This document shows, one piece after another, positions 1 through 7,044 of a stretch of DNA of 64,000 nt (its first letter is position 1; each line of letters begins with the position of its first letter). The translations under genes and the position numbers were made by a program. The notes below the pieces were generated by a model. That model had not been told where the DNA came from, searched no databases, and was given only the letters and a program-made list of their open reading frames with translations. The stretch is taken from the NCBI RefSeq assembly GCF_003987315.1, contig NZ_PIPI01000007.1, positions 62,001 to 126,000 on the forward strand. The letters are read 5' to 3'. The stretch comes from Aliidiomarina haloalkalitolerans. Lineage in GTDB: Bacteria > Pseudomonadota > Gammaproteobacteria > Enterobacterales > Alteromonadaceae.

Positions 1-1451
1 TCGGTCAGACGTTCGCGTTGTTGCCGGAAGAGCTCAAGCCATTCGCTGCCAATATTGCCGCGACCAAGCACCAGAATGCCGACGCTGCGACGGAAATTAA
101 ATAATTGACTGTGGAGCCGGTTTAATAAGCCATTGTCGAGTCGCTGACCGAGAATCGCAATCGCAGAGGTTTTCTGGTTCGACACCAAAAACTTCCGCAA
201 ACTTTGTTCACCGGCCTCGCGGCGCAACACAGCAAACTGCTTACTTTCCTGAATACGTGCGCCGACCAAGGCAACCATGCTGTAACCACTGACCTCATGC
301 ACAACATGCTCAGCGTCTTGCGTTGCTAACCAGCCGCGAACGAAGTCTAAGTGGTTTTGGTGGAAGGCATAAAACTTCTCGCCACTTTCTTCTTCAATCC
401 AACTCACTAAAGGTTCAAGTTGCGTGCCCTCGAAACGATTAATCACGTCGTGATGTTGTAAACCGATACTGAAGAGCACCACATCGGACAGTGAGGTTAA
501 TACTTTGCCTTGGGCTTCGGTATAGTCGTACTGGCCAATTCGTGTTTGTTGGTTCTCGACCTTTAAGCTCGAGCGCACGCTAATGATCATGCGCTGTCGA
601 TTCACCGGTTGGAACGTACGCGGGTGCAGGACTGGACTGCCGAGACGGGCGAGTTCCTCTGCTTCACTCCAATCCAACGTTGGCAAACTCACGACACGCT
701 CAACTTTGCGCGGGTCAGCCGAGTAAACGCCGGCAACATCTTTCCAAATAGTAACTTGGCGACTGTCAATTAAGCTACCAATTAGGGTTGCCGAGTAATC
801 AGAACCGTTACGGCCGAGTAATAGCGTCCGACCGGTGTCATTTTCAGCACAAATAAACCCGGTGACGATAAAACGAGTGCCGGGGAACGGGCCTAAACGA
901 GTCAGTAACCGCTCGCGCGATGCCGCAACGGCAATCACGGGTTCAGCGGCATCGTCAGCACTTAAGAAGGTACGAGCGTCGATATAATCAGCGCGTGTGC
1001 CTTGTTTCTGCAACAAGGCTGCGAGTAGGCGTGCAGACCATAGTTCGCCGTAGGAGCAAAGTTCTGCGCGTTCGATATGTTCCTGGTCAATGAGCCAACG
1101 CTGCCAGCGCTCAAAATCGGCTTCTGATTGTGCGAGAACTTGCTCAAGTAAGCGGCCCGATAATAATTCTTCGATTAATCCCTGTTGATAACGTTTCAGC
1201 GACGCAAATAAGGTGGCAGCATACTCGGGCTGATTCGCTTTGGCGTCGGCGATGGCAATGATGCGATTGGTGGTGTCACCGGCAGCAGAAACCACGACTA
1301 AATCACTCACTCCAGCATGCTCTGTCACAATCCGCGCAACGCGGCGATAACAATAAGGGTCGGCTAAGCTACTACCACCGAACTTATGGACGTGAATTTC
1401 GTCGGCTATCGCTTGGATGCGCTCGGGAGATGGGAGTGGATTTTTGCTCAT
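1..1451 (-). CDS. metL: Bifunctional aspartokinase II / homoserine dehydrogenase II, 3' part outside the window
   Basis: Catalyses the first step (aspartate to aspartyl phosphate) and third step (aspartate semialdehyde to homoserine) of the Met/Thr branch of aspartate metabolism. Read on the minus strand from an ATG at 1451-1449, 483 codons are visible. The aspartokinase signature KFGGSSLAD lies near residue 23, followed by the substrate loop GRNGSDYSAT, and the start of the dehydrogenase Rossmann fold (ILVLGRGNIGSEWLELF) lies close to the window edge. The order kinase then dehydrogenase and the Lys-Phe-Gly-Gly-Ser-Ser-Leu form fit MetL. It is divergent from metJ with tandem MetJ boxes between, as in enterobacterial metJ-metBL, but metB is not present between them here. 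The gene continues beyond position 1. Confidence 0.93.
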   Translation of the reverse strand, partial: MSKNPLPSPERIQAIADEIHVHKFGGSSLADPYCYRRVARIVTEHAGVSDLVVVSAAGDTTNRIIAIADAKANQPEYAATLFASLKRYQQGLIEELLSGRLLEQVLAQSEADFERWQRWLIDQEHIERAELCSYGELWSARLLAALLQKQGTRADYIDARTFLSADDAAEPVIAVAASRERLLTRLGPFPGTRFIVTGFICAENDTGRTLLLGRNGSDYSATLIGSLIDSRQVTIWKDVAGVYSADPRKVERVVSLPTLDWSEAEELARLGSPVLHPRTFQPVNRQRMIISVRSSLKVENQQTRIGQYDYTEAQGKVLTSLSDVVLFSIGLQHHDVINRFEGTQLEPLVSWIEEESGEKFYAFHQNHLDFVRGWLATQDAEHVVHEVSGYSMVALVGARIQESKQFAVLRREAGEQSLRKFLVSNQKTSAIAILGQRLDNGLLNRLHSQLFNFRRSVGILVLGRGNIGSEWLELFRQQRERLT

Positions 1452-1519
1452 GCTGACTGCCTGCTAGCCTCGACTGTAAAAATGAATAGGAAACATCATA
1501 ACGAAACTTTTTTATAAAT

Positions 1520-1535
1520 AGAAGTTTAGATGGCT
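1520..1535. promoter_or_regulatory. Tandem MetJ operator (two met boxes)
   Basis: Two adjacent 8-mers, AGAAGTTT (1520-1527) and AGATGGCT (1528-1535), each match the met-box consensus AGACGTCT at 6 of 8 positions. They sit between divergent metL and metJ. MetJ-SAM binds at least two consecutive boxes cooperatively, so this is the likely autoregulatory and metL-repressing site. A weaker third box may follow at 1536-1543. Confidence 0.7.
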
Positions 1536-1573
1536 AAATAGATCGAAAAAGGGCATAATCAATAACTGAAACA

Positions 1574-1594
1574 TATAATAACCGAATTTTTCGG
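1574..1594 (+). promoter_or_regulatory. metJ -10 element and 5' leader hairpin
   Basis: TATAAT at 1574-1579 is a consensus -10 hexamer 48 bp before the metJ ATG. No good -35 is visible. A small stem CCGAA/TTCGG with a 3-nt loop (1582-1594) lies at the expected transcript start. Confidence 0.4.
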
Positions 1595-1626
1595 ATGCAG
1601 CGTTGGATTTAACGGAGGTTTTCATT

Positions 1627-1968
1627 ATGGATTGGGATGGGAAATATATTTACCCCTATGCCGAGCATGGCAAAAAAAGTACACAAGTGAAGAAGATCAC
1701 CGTGTCAATTCCAGTCAATGTTTTAAAAGTACTCACAGACGAGCGTACTCGTCGGCAAGTACTCAATTTGCGTCATGCGACCAATAGTGAGCTCTTGTGT
1801 GAAGCTTTTTTACATGCTTTCACGGGCCAACCATTACCGAATGACGATGACCTTCGCAAAGAAAATCCCCATAAAATCCCCGCAGCAGTGCGAGCATATT
1901 TAGACGAGCAGGGTATTGAATATAATGAAGACGAGCTGCTTGCCGACCCAGATGCATTTGAGCGTTAA
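1627..1968 (+). CDS. metJ: Methionine repressor MetJ
   Basis: Ribbon-helix-helix repressor of methionine biosynthesis that uses S-adenosylmethionine as corepressor. The 113-residue product has the family core in full: YAEHGKKS, the DNA-contacting beta strand KKITVSIPV, then [10 protein letters not shown] and [20 protein letters not shown]. The family is about 105 residues, so the length fits. The reading frame is open upstream to 1603, but the ATG at 1627 is chosen because GGAGGT (1614-1619) lies 7 nt before it and [15 protein letters not shown] aligns with known MetJ N-termini. It is divergent from metL and convergent with the lipoprotein gene at 2064-2501. Likely autorepressed through the met boxes at 1520-1535. 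Confidence 0.96.
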   Translation: MDWDGKYIYPYAEHGKKSTQVKKITVSIPVNVLKVLTDERTRRQVLNLRHATNSELLCEAFLHAFTGQPLPNDDDLRKENPHKIPAAVRAYLDEQGIEYNEDELLADPDAFER

Positions 1969-1995
1969 AGGTTTTATCTCATGCAGGTAAGTGAG

Positions 1996-2030
1996 TCCTG
2001 CGCGCTTGAATAAGCCAGACGCGCGCAGGA
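1996..2030. terminator. Hairpin between convergent metJ and lipoprotein genes
   Basis: A perfect 10-bp stem, TCCTGCGCGC (1996-2005) with GCGCGCAGGA (2021-2030), encloses a 15-nt loop 28 bp after the metJ stop. There is no T-run on either strand, so it is not a classical intrinsic terminator. It may block exonucleases or read-through from both sides. Confidence 0.45.
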
Positions 2031-2063
2031 ATTAGAGTTAAGACAAAGCGCTAGTGTGAAAGG

Positions 2064-2501
2064 TTAGTGGTAAAGCAAATGCCCAGCTTGCACTTCCGTA
2101 AACAAACCACTTCCAGCTAAAGCTCGTGCAACCAGCCGCATATCAACGTCAGCGCCACGTGGTTCTACCCACAGTCGATTACCTGTGACACCAAAGCGCA
2201 ACGGATAATTCACCGCTCTGCGTAATTGTCTGTCCGCTTCCACGAGAATTGCCGGCATCTCGGCACCGCGACCTGCAGCAGCATACTCTCGATGCGCTTT
2301 TGCGACGGCTTCGTCATACCAGCGCACCTCAATCGGGCCTGAATGACGGAACTGGGCAATACCTGGGTCATCACGAAACGCTTGCAATAACACCGGGTTA
2401 AGTTTGATTTCCGGACGTTCTTCGCGCTCGTCTGGCGCAGTCTGGCAACCACTGAGTGCCAAAAGCGTTACAAGAACGAAAGCCATTTTTTTGATCATCA
2501 T
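2064..2501 (-). CDS. Small lipoprotein of unknown function
   Basis: A 145-residue protein that I do not recognise. The N-terminus MMIKKMAFVLVTLLALSGC is a lipoprotein signal peptide with lipobox LSGC, predicting lipidation at about Cys19. The mature part is hydrophilic, with no internal membrane segment. The start (ATG at 2501) is preceded by AAGAGGTG about 9 nt upstream. It lies 36 bp downstream of the malic enzyme gene on the same strand and may be co-transcribed, but nothing in the sequence links their functions. The two ATG codons in tandem leave a one-residue ambiguity at the start. Confidence 0.8.
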   Translation of the reverse strand: MMIKKMAFVLVTLLALSGCQTAPDEREERPEIKLNPVLLQAFRDDPGIAQFRHSGPIEVRWYDEAVAKAHREYAAAGRGAEMPAILVEADRQLRRAVNYPLRFGVTGNRLWVEPRGADVDMRLVARALAGSGLFTEVQAGHLLYH

Positions 2502-2537
2502 GGCGCACCTCTTTTTGGTGTTGAATACTAGTTGGCG

Positions 2538-3788
2538 TTACTGTCGATCCGCCATATAGTTCTTTGGCAAGTCGATGCGCGCAACACCTGAAGCAATCGC
2601 GGCTTCAGCAACAGCACGCGCAATTCGCCCACACAATCTTGGATCCATCGGTTTTGGAATAATATAGTCTTTACCAAAACTTAGCGACGCCACACCTGCT
2701 GCTTTGAGTACAGATTCTGGCACAGGTTCCTTGGTCAGCGTCCGTAAGGCTTCGACGGCGGCAAGTTTCATGTCGTCATTAATCGCACTGGCGCGGACGT
2801 CGAGCGCACCACGGAATATAAACGGGAAACAAAGAACGTTATTGACCTGATTGGGATAATCCGACCGGCCTGTTGCCATAATCAAATCTTGGCGCGTGGC
2901 ATGAGCGATGTCAGGACGGATTTCTGGGTCTGGGTTGGAACAAGCAAAGACGACTGGGTTTTTCGCCATCAAGGCGAGATCTTCGGCCGCAAGTAAATCA
3001 GGACCAGACACGCCCACAAACACATCGGCTTCGGTAATCACGTCTTGCAGGCTGCGTTTGTCCGTATTATTGGCAAACAACTGCTTGTATTCATTGAGAT
3101 CTGTGCGACGAGTATGAATGACGCCTTTTGAATCGAGCATATAAATATGTTCGCGCAAAGCACCACATTTAATCAGTAGTTCCATACACGCAATCGCTGC
3201 TGCACCAGCTCCCATACACACGATTTGTGCTTTGCTAATCTCTTTACCCTGAATTTCCAAGGCGTTTAATAAGCCAGCCGCAGTTACAATCGCCGTACCG
3301 TGTTGGTCATCGTGGAATACCGGAATATCACAGCGTTCAATTAACGCTTGCTCAATCTCAAAACATTCTGGTGCTTTAATATCTTCAAGGTTAATACCGC
3401 CAAATGTTCCAGCAATATTCGCAACCGTGTTAATGAAGTCCTGCGTCGTTCGATGAGTGACTTCTATATCAATGGCGTCGAGGCCGGCGAAGCGTTTAAA
3501 TAACAAAGCCTTTCCTTCCATAACCGGCTTTGACGCAGCAGGACCAAGGTTACCTAAGCCAAGTATTGCAGTTCCGTTACTAATGACGGCCACTAAGTTA
3601 CCTTTTGCCGTGTACCGATAAACATCATCAGGGTTTTCAGCAATGGCGCGCACGGGCTCAGCGACGCCCGGACTATAGGCTAAGGCTAGATCCTTGGCGC
3701 TATCGGCTGGTTTCGTGAGTTCGATGCTAATTTTCCCTGGAGTTGGTAAAGCATGATAATCAAGCGCTTGCTGGCGAAAATCGGTCAT
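2538..3788 (-). CDS. NAD(P)-dependent malic enzyme, short form
   Basis: Oxidative decarboxylation of malate to pyruvate, feeding NAD(P)H and gluconeogenic or anaplerotic flux in the cytoplasm. The 416-residue protein begins with the malic N-terminal domain (YSPGVAEPV near residue 38; [13 protein letters not shown] and the lysine-containing EGKALLFK). The metal/substrate motif DDQHGTAIV follows near residue 160, then a Rossmann fold [13 protein letters not shown] near residue 192 and SNPDPEI. Enterobacterial MaeB is about 760 residues because of a C-terminal phosphotransacetylase-like domain. That domain is absent here, and the gene stops right after the NAD-binding domain. Cofactor preference cannot be told from sequence alone. 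The lipoprotein gene follows 36 bp downstream. Confidence 0.92.
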   Translation of the reverse strand: MTDFRQQALDYHALPTPGKISIELTKPADSAKDLALAYSPGVAEPVRAIAENPDDVYRYTAKGNLVAVISNGTAILGLGNLGPAASKPVMEGKALLFKRFAGLDAIDIEVTHRTTQDFINTVANIAGTFGGINLEDIKAPECFEIEQALIERCDIPVFHDDQHGTAIVTAAGLLNALEIQGKEISKAQIVCMGAGAAAIACMELLIKCGALREHIYMLDSKGVIHTRRTDLNEYKQLFANNTDKRSLQDVITEADVFVGVSGPDLLAAEDLALMAKNPVVFACSNPDPEIRPDIAHATRQDLIMATGRSDYPNQVNNVLCFPFIFRGALDVRASAINDDMKLAAVEALRTLTKEPVPESVLKAAGVASLSFGKDYIIPKPMDPRLCGRIARAVAEAAIASGVARIDLPKNYMADRQ

Positions 3789-4014
3789 GATTGAATGGTG
3801 TCCATTGGCTGAGTGCAGAAAACGATCAAATTTTCAATTCGACTTGAGTGTAACGCCTTTAATTCAATTAACAAATCTTACCTTTCACGGTGAGTGCATA
3901 TTTTTCTGAACAGCGATGCAGCCATTTAATTCTCTTTTTCGAACCGTGAAACCCTTGCGGCAAAGCGGTGCTAGCGGTAAGGTGAAGACCTAATAACAGG
4001 GTATGCATTCCCAC

Positions 4015-4056
4015 GCTACATATAAACAAGCTACATATAAACAAGCTACATATAAA
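4015..4056 (+). repeat. 15-bp tandem repeat, 2.8 copies, in the methyltransferase leader
   Basis: GCTACATATAAACAA occurs at 4015-4029 and 4030-4044, then a 12-nt partial copy at 4045-4056. It ends 27 bp before the ATG at 4084. The unit is a multiple of three and the frame is open through it, giving ATYKQ repeats if translated. This is a possible replication-slippage site affecting the leader. Confidence 0.9.
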
Positions 4057-4083
4057 ATAACAACAGAAGAGAAGAAGTCGTAT

Positions 4084-5073
4084 ATGAATCATTGGAGCCA
4101 GTACTGGAAATTATCAAAAGCTGTGAATAGTTTTGCTGAAGGCTCGTCCGCTTCAGGTTATCACGGTGATGTTGAAGCATTTTGGCAAAATGAACTGGCT
4201 GATCTGCCGAAAGACGCCGTCATTGTCGATATCGGCACTGGCAATGGTGCCTTAGCTATGTTGATTAGCGAAGCCGGTAAAAAAGGCAAAAAGAATTGGC
4301 AAGTTCACGGTGTTGATGCTGCCGAAATTGACCCTGTAAAAGCGCTAGAGTCGAAGCCGGAAGTTGCCGAGAAATTAAAAGCAATTACGTTTCACGGCAA
4401 TACCGACATGACCACTTTGCCGTTTAAAGACAATTCAGTTGATTGTGTCGTCAGTCAATTTGCCCTTGAGTATGGTGACGGTCCAACCGTTGTTAAAGAA
4501 GCGCTGCGCGTGTTGAAGCCAGGCGGCAAATTAGTTGCCATGGTTCACCACAAAAAATCTGAGCTGGTGAAAGACTCGGCTCGCGGCGCTGAAATCTTTA
4601 ATCATATTTTGAATAAAACGCCGTTGTTCATGCAGGCAGACTTGCTCCTTCGTCTTGGCGCATTGCAGATGAAGAACTTAAGCTTTGCCGATTGGCAAAA
4701 AACTCAACCATTCCTTGCGGCGACAAAAACTGTCGAATGGATCATGCATGTCGTTGGTGAAGAGTTTAAGAGTGAAAGCGACCGCGTTTGGTTGAATGAT
4801 GCGTTTGCTCGCGTTATCGACGTGATTAATACCGGCCGCGATGAAGAAACAGCTGCTCGCGCGGCGGACTGGTTAACCATGACTTATGATATGCTGCAAG
4901 GCCATCGCCAACGCTTAGAAGACCAACTTAATGCGGCGCAAACTGAAGCCGCTGTGAAAAAGGTTTTGAAGACCGCAGAAAAGGAATCGGCAGAAACAAC
5001 TTATAACGACTTTAAGACCGAAGATTCACTTTTTGCTTGGACTTTAAGAGTTGTAAAGAGCGCTGATTCATAA
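4084..5073 (+). CDS. Class I SAM-dependent methyltransferase
   Basis: A 329-residue cytoplasmic protein with a Methyltransf_11-type core. Motif I VDIGTGNGA is at residues 48-56, an acidic ribose-binding region VHGVDAAEID at about 76-85, FKDNSVDCVVSQFALEY as motif II, and LKPGGKLVAMVHH as motif III. The C-terminal 130 residues are helical and charged and show no domain I recognise. The substrate is unknown. The frame is open to 4003, but ATG 4084 is preferred: a purine-rich AGAAGAGAAGAAG precedes it, and the upstream part encodes only the ATYKQ repeat. It is divergent from the malic enzyme gene and closed by an intrinsic terminator at 5109. Confidence 0.8.
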   Translation: MNHWSQYWKLSKAVNSFAEGSSASGYHGDVEAFWQNELADLPKDAVIVDIGTGNGALAMLISEAGKKGKKNWQVHGVDAAEIDPVKALESKPEVAEKLKAITFHGNTDMTTLPFKDNSVDCVVSQFALEYGDGPTVVKEALRVLKPGGKLVAMVHHKKSELVKDSARGAEIFNHILNKTPLFMQADLLLRLGALQMKNLSFADWQKTQPFLAATKTVEWIMHVVGEEFKSESDRVWLNDAFARVIDVINTGRDEETAARAADWLTMTYDMLQGHRQRLEDQLNAAQTEAAVKKVLKTAEKESAETTYNDFKTEDSLFAWTLRVVKSADS

Positions 5074-5108
5074 AAGTTTTTTGAATTAAACTTAGAAATG
5101 TTCGAATT

Positions 5109-5142
5109 CAGCCGGTTTTTTTATCGAAACCGGCTGTTTTTC
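5109..5142 (+). terminator. Intrinsic terminator after the methyltransferase gene
   Basis: A 10-bp stem, CAGCCGGTTT (5109-5118) and AAACCGGCTG (5127-5136), with an 8-nt loop and TTTTTC after it. It lies 36 bp after the stop codon. Confidence 0.85.
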
Positions 5143-5286
5143 GTTAAATTAGGGGTAAACCCCTATATCCAGTTTTGAAAACCCTTGCCATATTACTCCA
5201 ACAGGATATTTTCAGTTGTCATGTCTTGAATCGAGGCGTAGTCTGAGATTTGTTGAGGCATTTGACACTATTAAGAGGATCTAACG

Positions 5287-6102
5287 ATGCTTAAGTACTT
5301 CGCTCCTGCACTTGTTGCACTAACCTTAGCGGTCGGCACGCCTGCAGTCGCAAATGATAACATCCGTTTTGCGGATAATCGTATTTCGGCTGAACTTGAC
5401 GTGGACGGTCATCACTTACAATTTTCAGTTTCATTTGCTCAAGCAATCGGCCTGAACGCAGCAAACGTTGATGTGAGCGTTCGTGCTGTTTCTGCGAATG
5501 ATTACAGCGTATTAAACCGCTTACCAGACAGCTATCAAACTGCTTTGGTTGACGGCTTCCCGGTCATGGTCTCAATTCAACCACGCAAAGATCGCGGCTT
5601 TGCCTTCTCTGGTGAAGCAGAAATCGAATTCTATACCACTAGCATTGATTTCAATAAAAACATTCGTTTATTCCGTTCACACGACGGCGGCATGTTCGAA
5701 GACATCACCAACTTAACTGCTCCGGGTAGCATGCGTGCTCGCGGTTCGTCAGGAACTTTCTCTGACTTTATTATGCTCGTTGATAATCGCGATCAACACG
5801 AAGTCTCAAATGCAAAAGCGGCTGAATTAGCCAGCTTTTTAAGTCAACATGTGGCGAACCACCGCAGCGAGTTTGAAAGCAATGTAATTTCTTTGGCGCG
5901 CAATGTGCGTACCCACGTGATCGAACAGCGCTACCAAGCAGCGGTTTCGAACTTGAACGCCTTGTTGCGCTCATTGGAAGATACCCAAGCTGACAACTTG
6001 CCAAACATTTGGCGTTCAAGCGACGACATCGTCAATGTGCAAGGCGAAGCACTGTCTAAAGGCCGTAGCTTACGCTTTACCCTGAATGAGTTAATGAGGT
6101 AG
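5287..6102 (+). CDS. Secreted protein of unknown function, first gene of the kinase signalling block
   Basis: A 271-residue protein with a clear Sec signal peptide (MLKYFAPALVALTLAVGTPAVA, cleavage likely after Ala22). The mature N-terminal half (about 25-150) looks beta-rich. The C-terminal third (about 170-260) is helical, with HVANHRSEFESNVISLARN and a repeat-like ISLARN/VSNLNALLRSLE segment. I do not assign a family with certainty. The start is supported by AGAGG (5274-5278) upstream. The gene ends 5 bp before the FHA-GAF gene, so the two are almost surely co-transcribed. A role as the extracytoplasmic sensor or partner of the downstream receptor kinase is inference from order only. Confidence 0.8.
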   Translation: MLKYFAPALVALTLAVGTPAVANDNIRFADNRISAELDVDGHHLQFSVSFAQAIGLNAANVDVSVRAVSANDYSVLNRLPDSYQTALVDGFPVMVSIQPRKDRGFAFSGEAEIEFYTTSIDFNKNIRLFRSHDGGMFEDITNLTAPGSMRARGSSGTFSDFIMLVDNRDQHEVSNAKAAELASFLSQHVANHRSEFESNVISLARNVRTHVIEQRYQAAVSNLNALLRSLEDTQADNLPNIWRSSDDIVNVQGEALSKGRSLRFTLNELMR

Positions 6103-6107
6103 TCACC

Positions 6108-6941
6108 ATGCCACTTCGCCTGCAACTTCGTTATGCCAACAAGCCAGCACAAAACCATGTGTTGTTTGAAGGCAAAGAATACTTGCTCGGTCGCTCAGAC
6201 GACTGTGATATCGTGCTCGACGATCCGTCGGTATCGCGTTACCACGCTCGCATAAGCGCCCGCAATGGCGTGTGGCAGCTACAAGATCACAACAGCCAAA
6301 ACGGTTGTTTTCAAAATGGCCAGCGTGTTAATTCAATTGCATTAGCGCGCTTGGCCGACGTCACGCTGGGTCCCGTTCAATGTCGCATGGAACTCGTTGA
6401 GCATCGACAAATTACTGCCGAAAGTAGTTTCCGTCAGTGGCGCCAACGCTACTTGAATGCCGCTGCAGAAAACATGTTACGGGAAACATCGCTGAATAAT
6501 CTGCTCCAGAACGCTAGTGATACGCTCACTACGATTTTATCGAGTGACCGTGCTGCAGTGATCTTCTTGGATGCTCAAGGGGATATTTCCCATTGTTCGG
6601 GTTATCCAGAATGGCTCGGCGGACAGACGTTTAGTGGTAGCCGTACTGCGATTCAACACGCCGTCGATTCGCAAGAGCCAGTCGTTTTAGCAGCGGTACA
6701 TAATCACGCTGAGCTCGCGCAAGCGGCGAGTATTATTAAAAATCACATCCAAGCCCTCTTGGTGTTTCCTGTCATCGTTGGCCACGACGTTGTCGCGGTG
6801 CTTTACGCTGACAGCCAAGCGGAACACCGTGCTTTCCTCGATACCGATCTCGCCATCGTAAGGTCGTTTTCACGACAGTTATCGATGGCTTTACAGATCC
6901 AAGACATCGAGGTTCGTTTGCAGCAACTTCAAGTAAGTTGA
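6108..6941 (+). CDS. FHA-GAF domain signalling protein
   Basis: A 277-residue cytoplasmic protein with no signal peptide or membrane segment. Residues about 18-95 form a forkhead-associated domain with the phosphothreonine-binding motifs LLGRSDDCDIVLDD and SRYHARI, then the NSQNG turn. Residues about 125-270 form a GAF domain, with LNNLLQNASDTLTTILSSDRA at its start and ALLVFPVIVGHDVVAVLYAD as the typical GAF core strand. FHA domains read phosphothreonine, and a membrane Ser/Thr kinase gene starts 103 bp downstream, so this is a likely substrate or adaptor of that kinase. The GAF ligand is unknown. Only 5 bp separate it from the secreted protein gene upstream. Confidence 0.88.
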   Translation: MPLRLQLRYANKPAQNHVLFEGKEYLLGRSDDCDIVLDDPSVSRYHARISARNGVWQLQDHNSQNGCFQNGQRVNSIALARLADVTLGPVQCRMELVEHRQITAESSFRQWRQRYLNAAAENMLRETSLNNLLQNASDTLTTILSSDRAAVIFLDAQGDISHCSGYPEWLGGQTFSGSRTAIQHAVDSQEPVVLAAVHNHAELAQAASIIKNHIQALLVFPVIVGHDVVAVLYADSQAEHRAFLDTDLAIVRSFSRQLSMALQIQDIEVRLQQLQVS

Positions 6942-6979
6942 CATTGCGACAGAATTCGACAAATTATTAACAGTTAGCT

Positions 6980-7009
6980 TTGCATAAAGCTACTGAAGGG
7001 CTGTATCCT
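6980..7009 (+). promoter_or_regulatory. Candidate sigma-70 promoter of the kinase gene
   Basis: TTGCAT (6980-6985) and TATCCT (7004-7009) are separated by 18 bp, 36 bp before the GTG start at 7045. A dyad TATCC-N5-GGATA (7004-7018) overlaps the -10 and could be an operator. Read-through from the upstream genes is also possible. Confidence 0.35.
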
Positions 7010-7044
7010 TAATGGATAAAAATAAGCTCTATTGGAGATAATTT

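Noticed and set aside
3883-3951. Inverted 9-mers TTTCACGGT and ACCGTGAAA upstream of the methyltransferase
   Set aside because: Arms are 51 bp apart with no hairpin-like or operator-like layout, and no regulator is known to me for such a pair.
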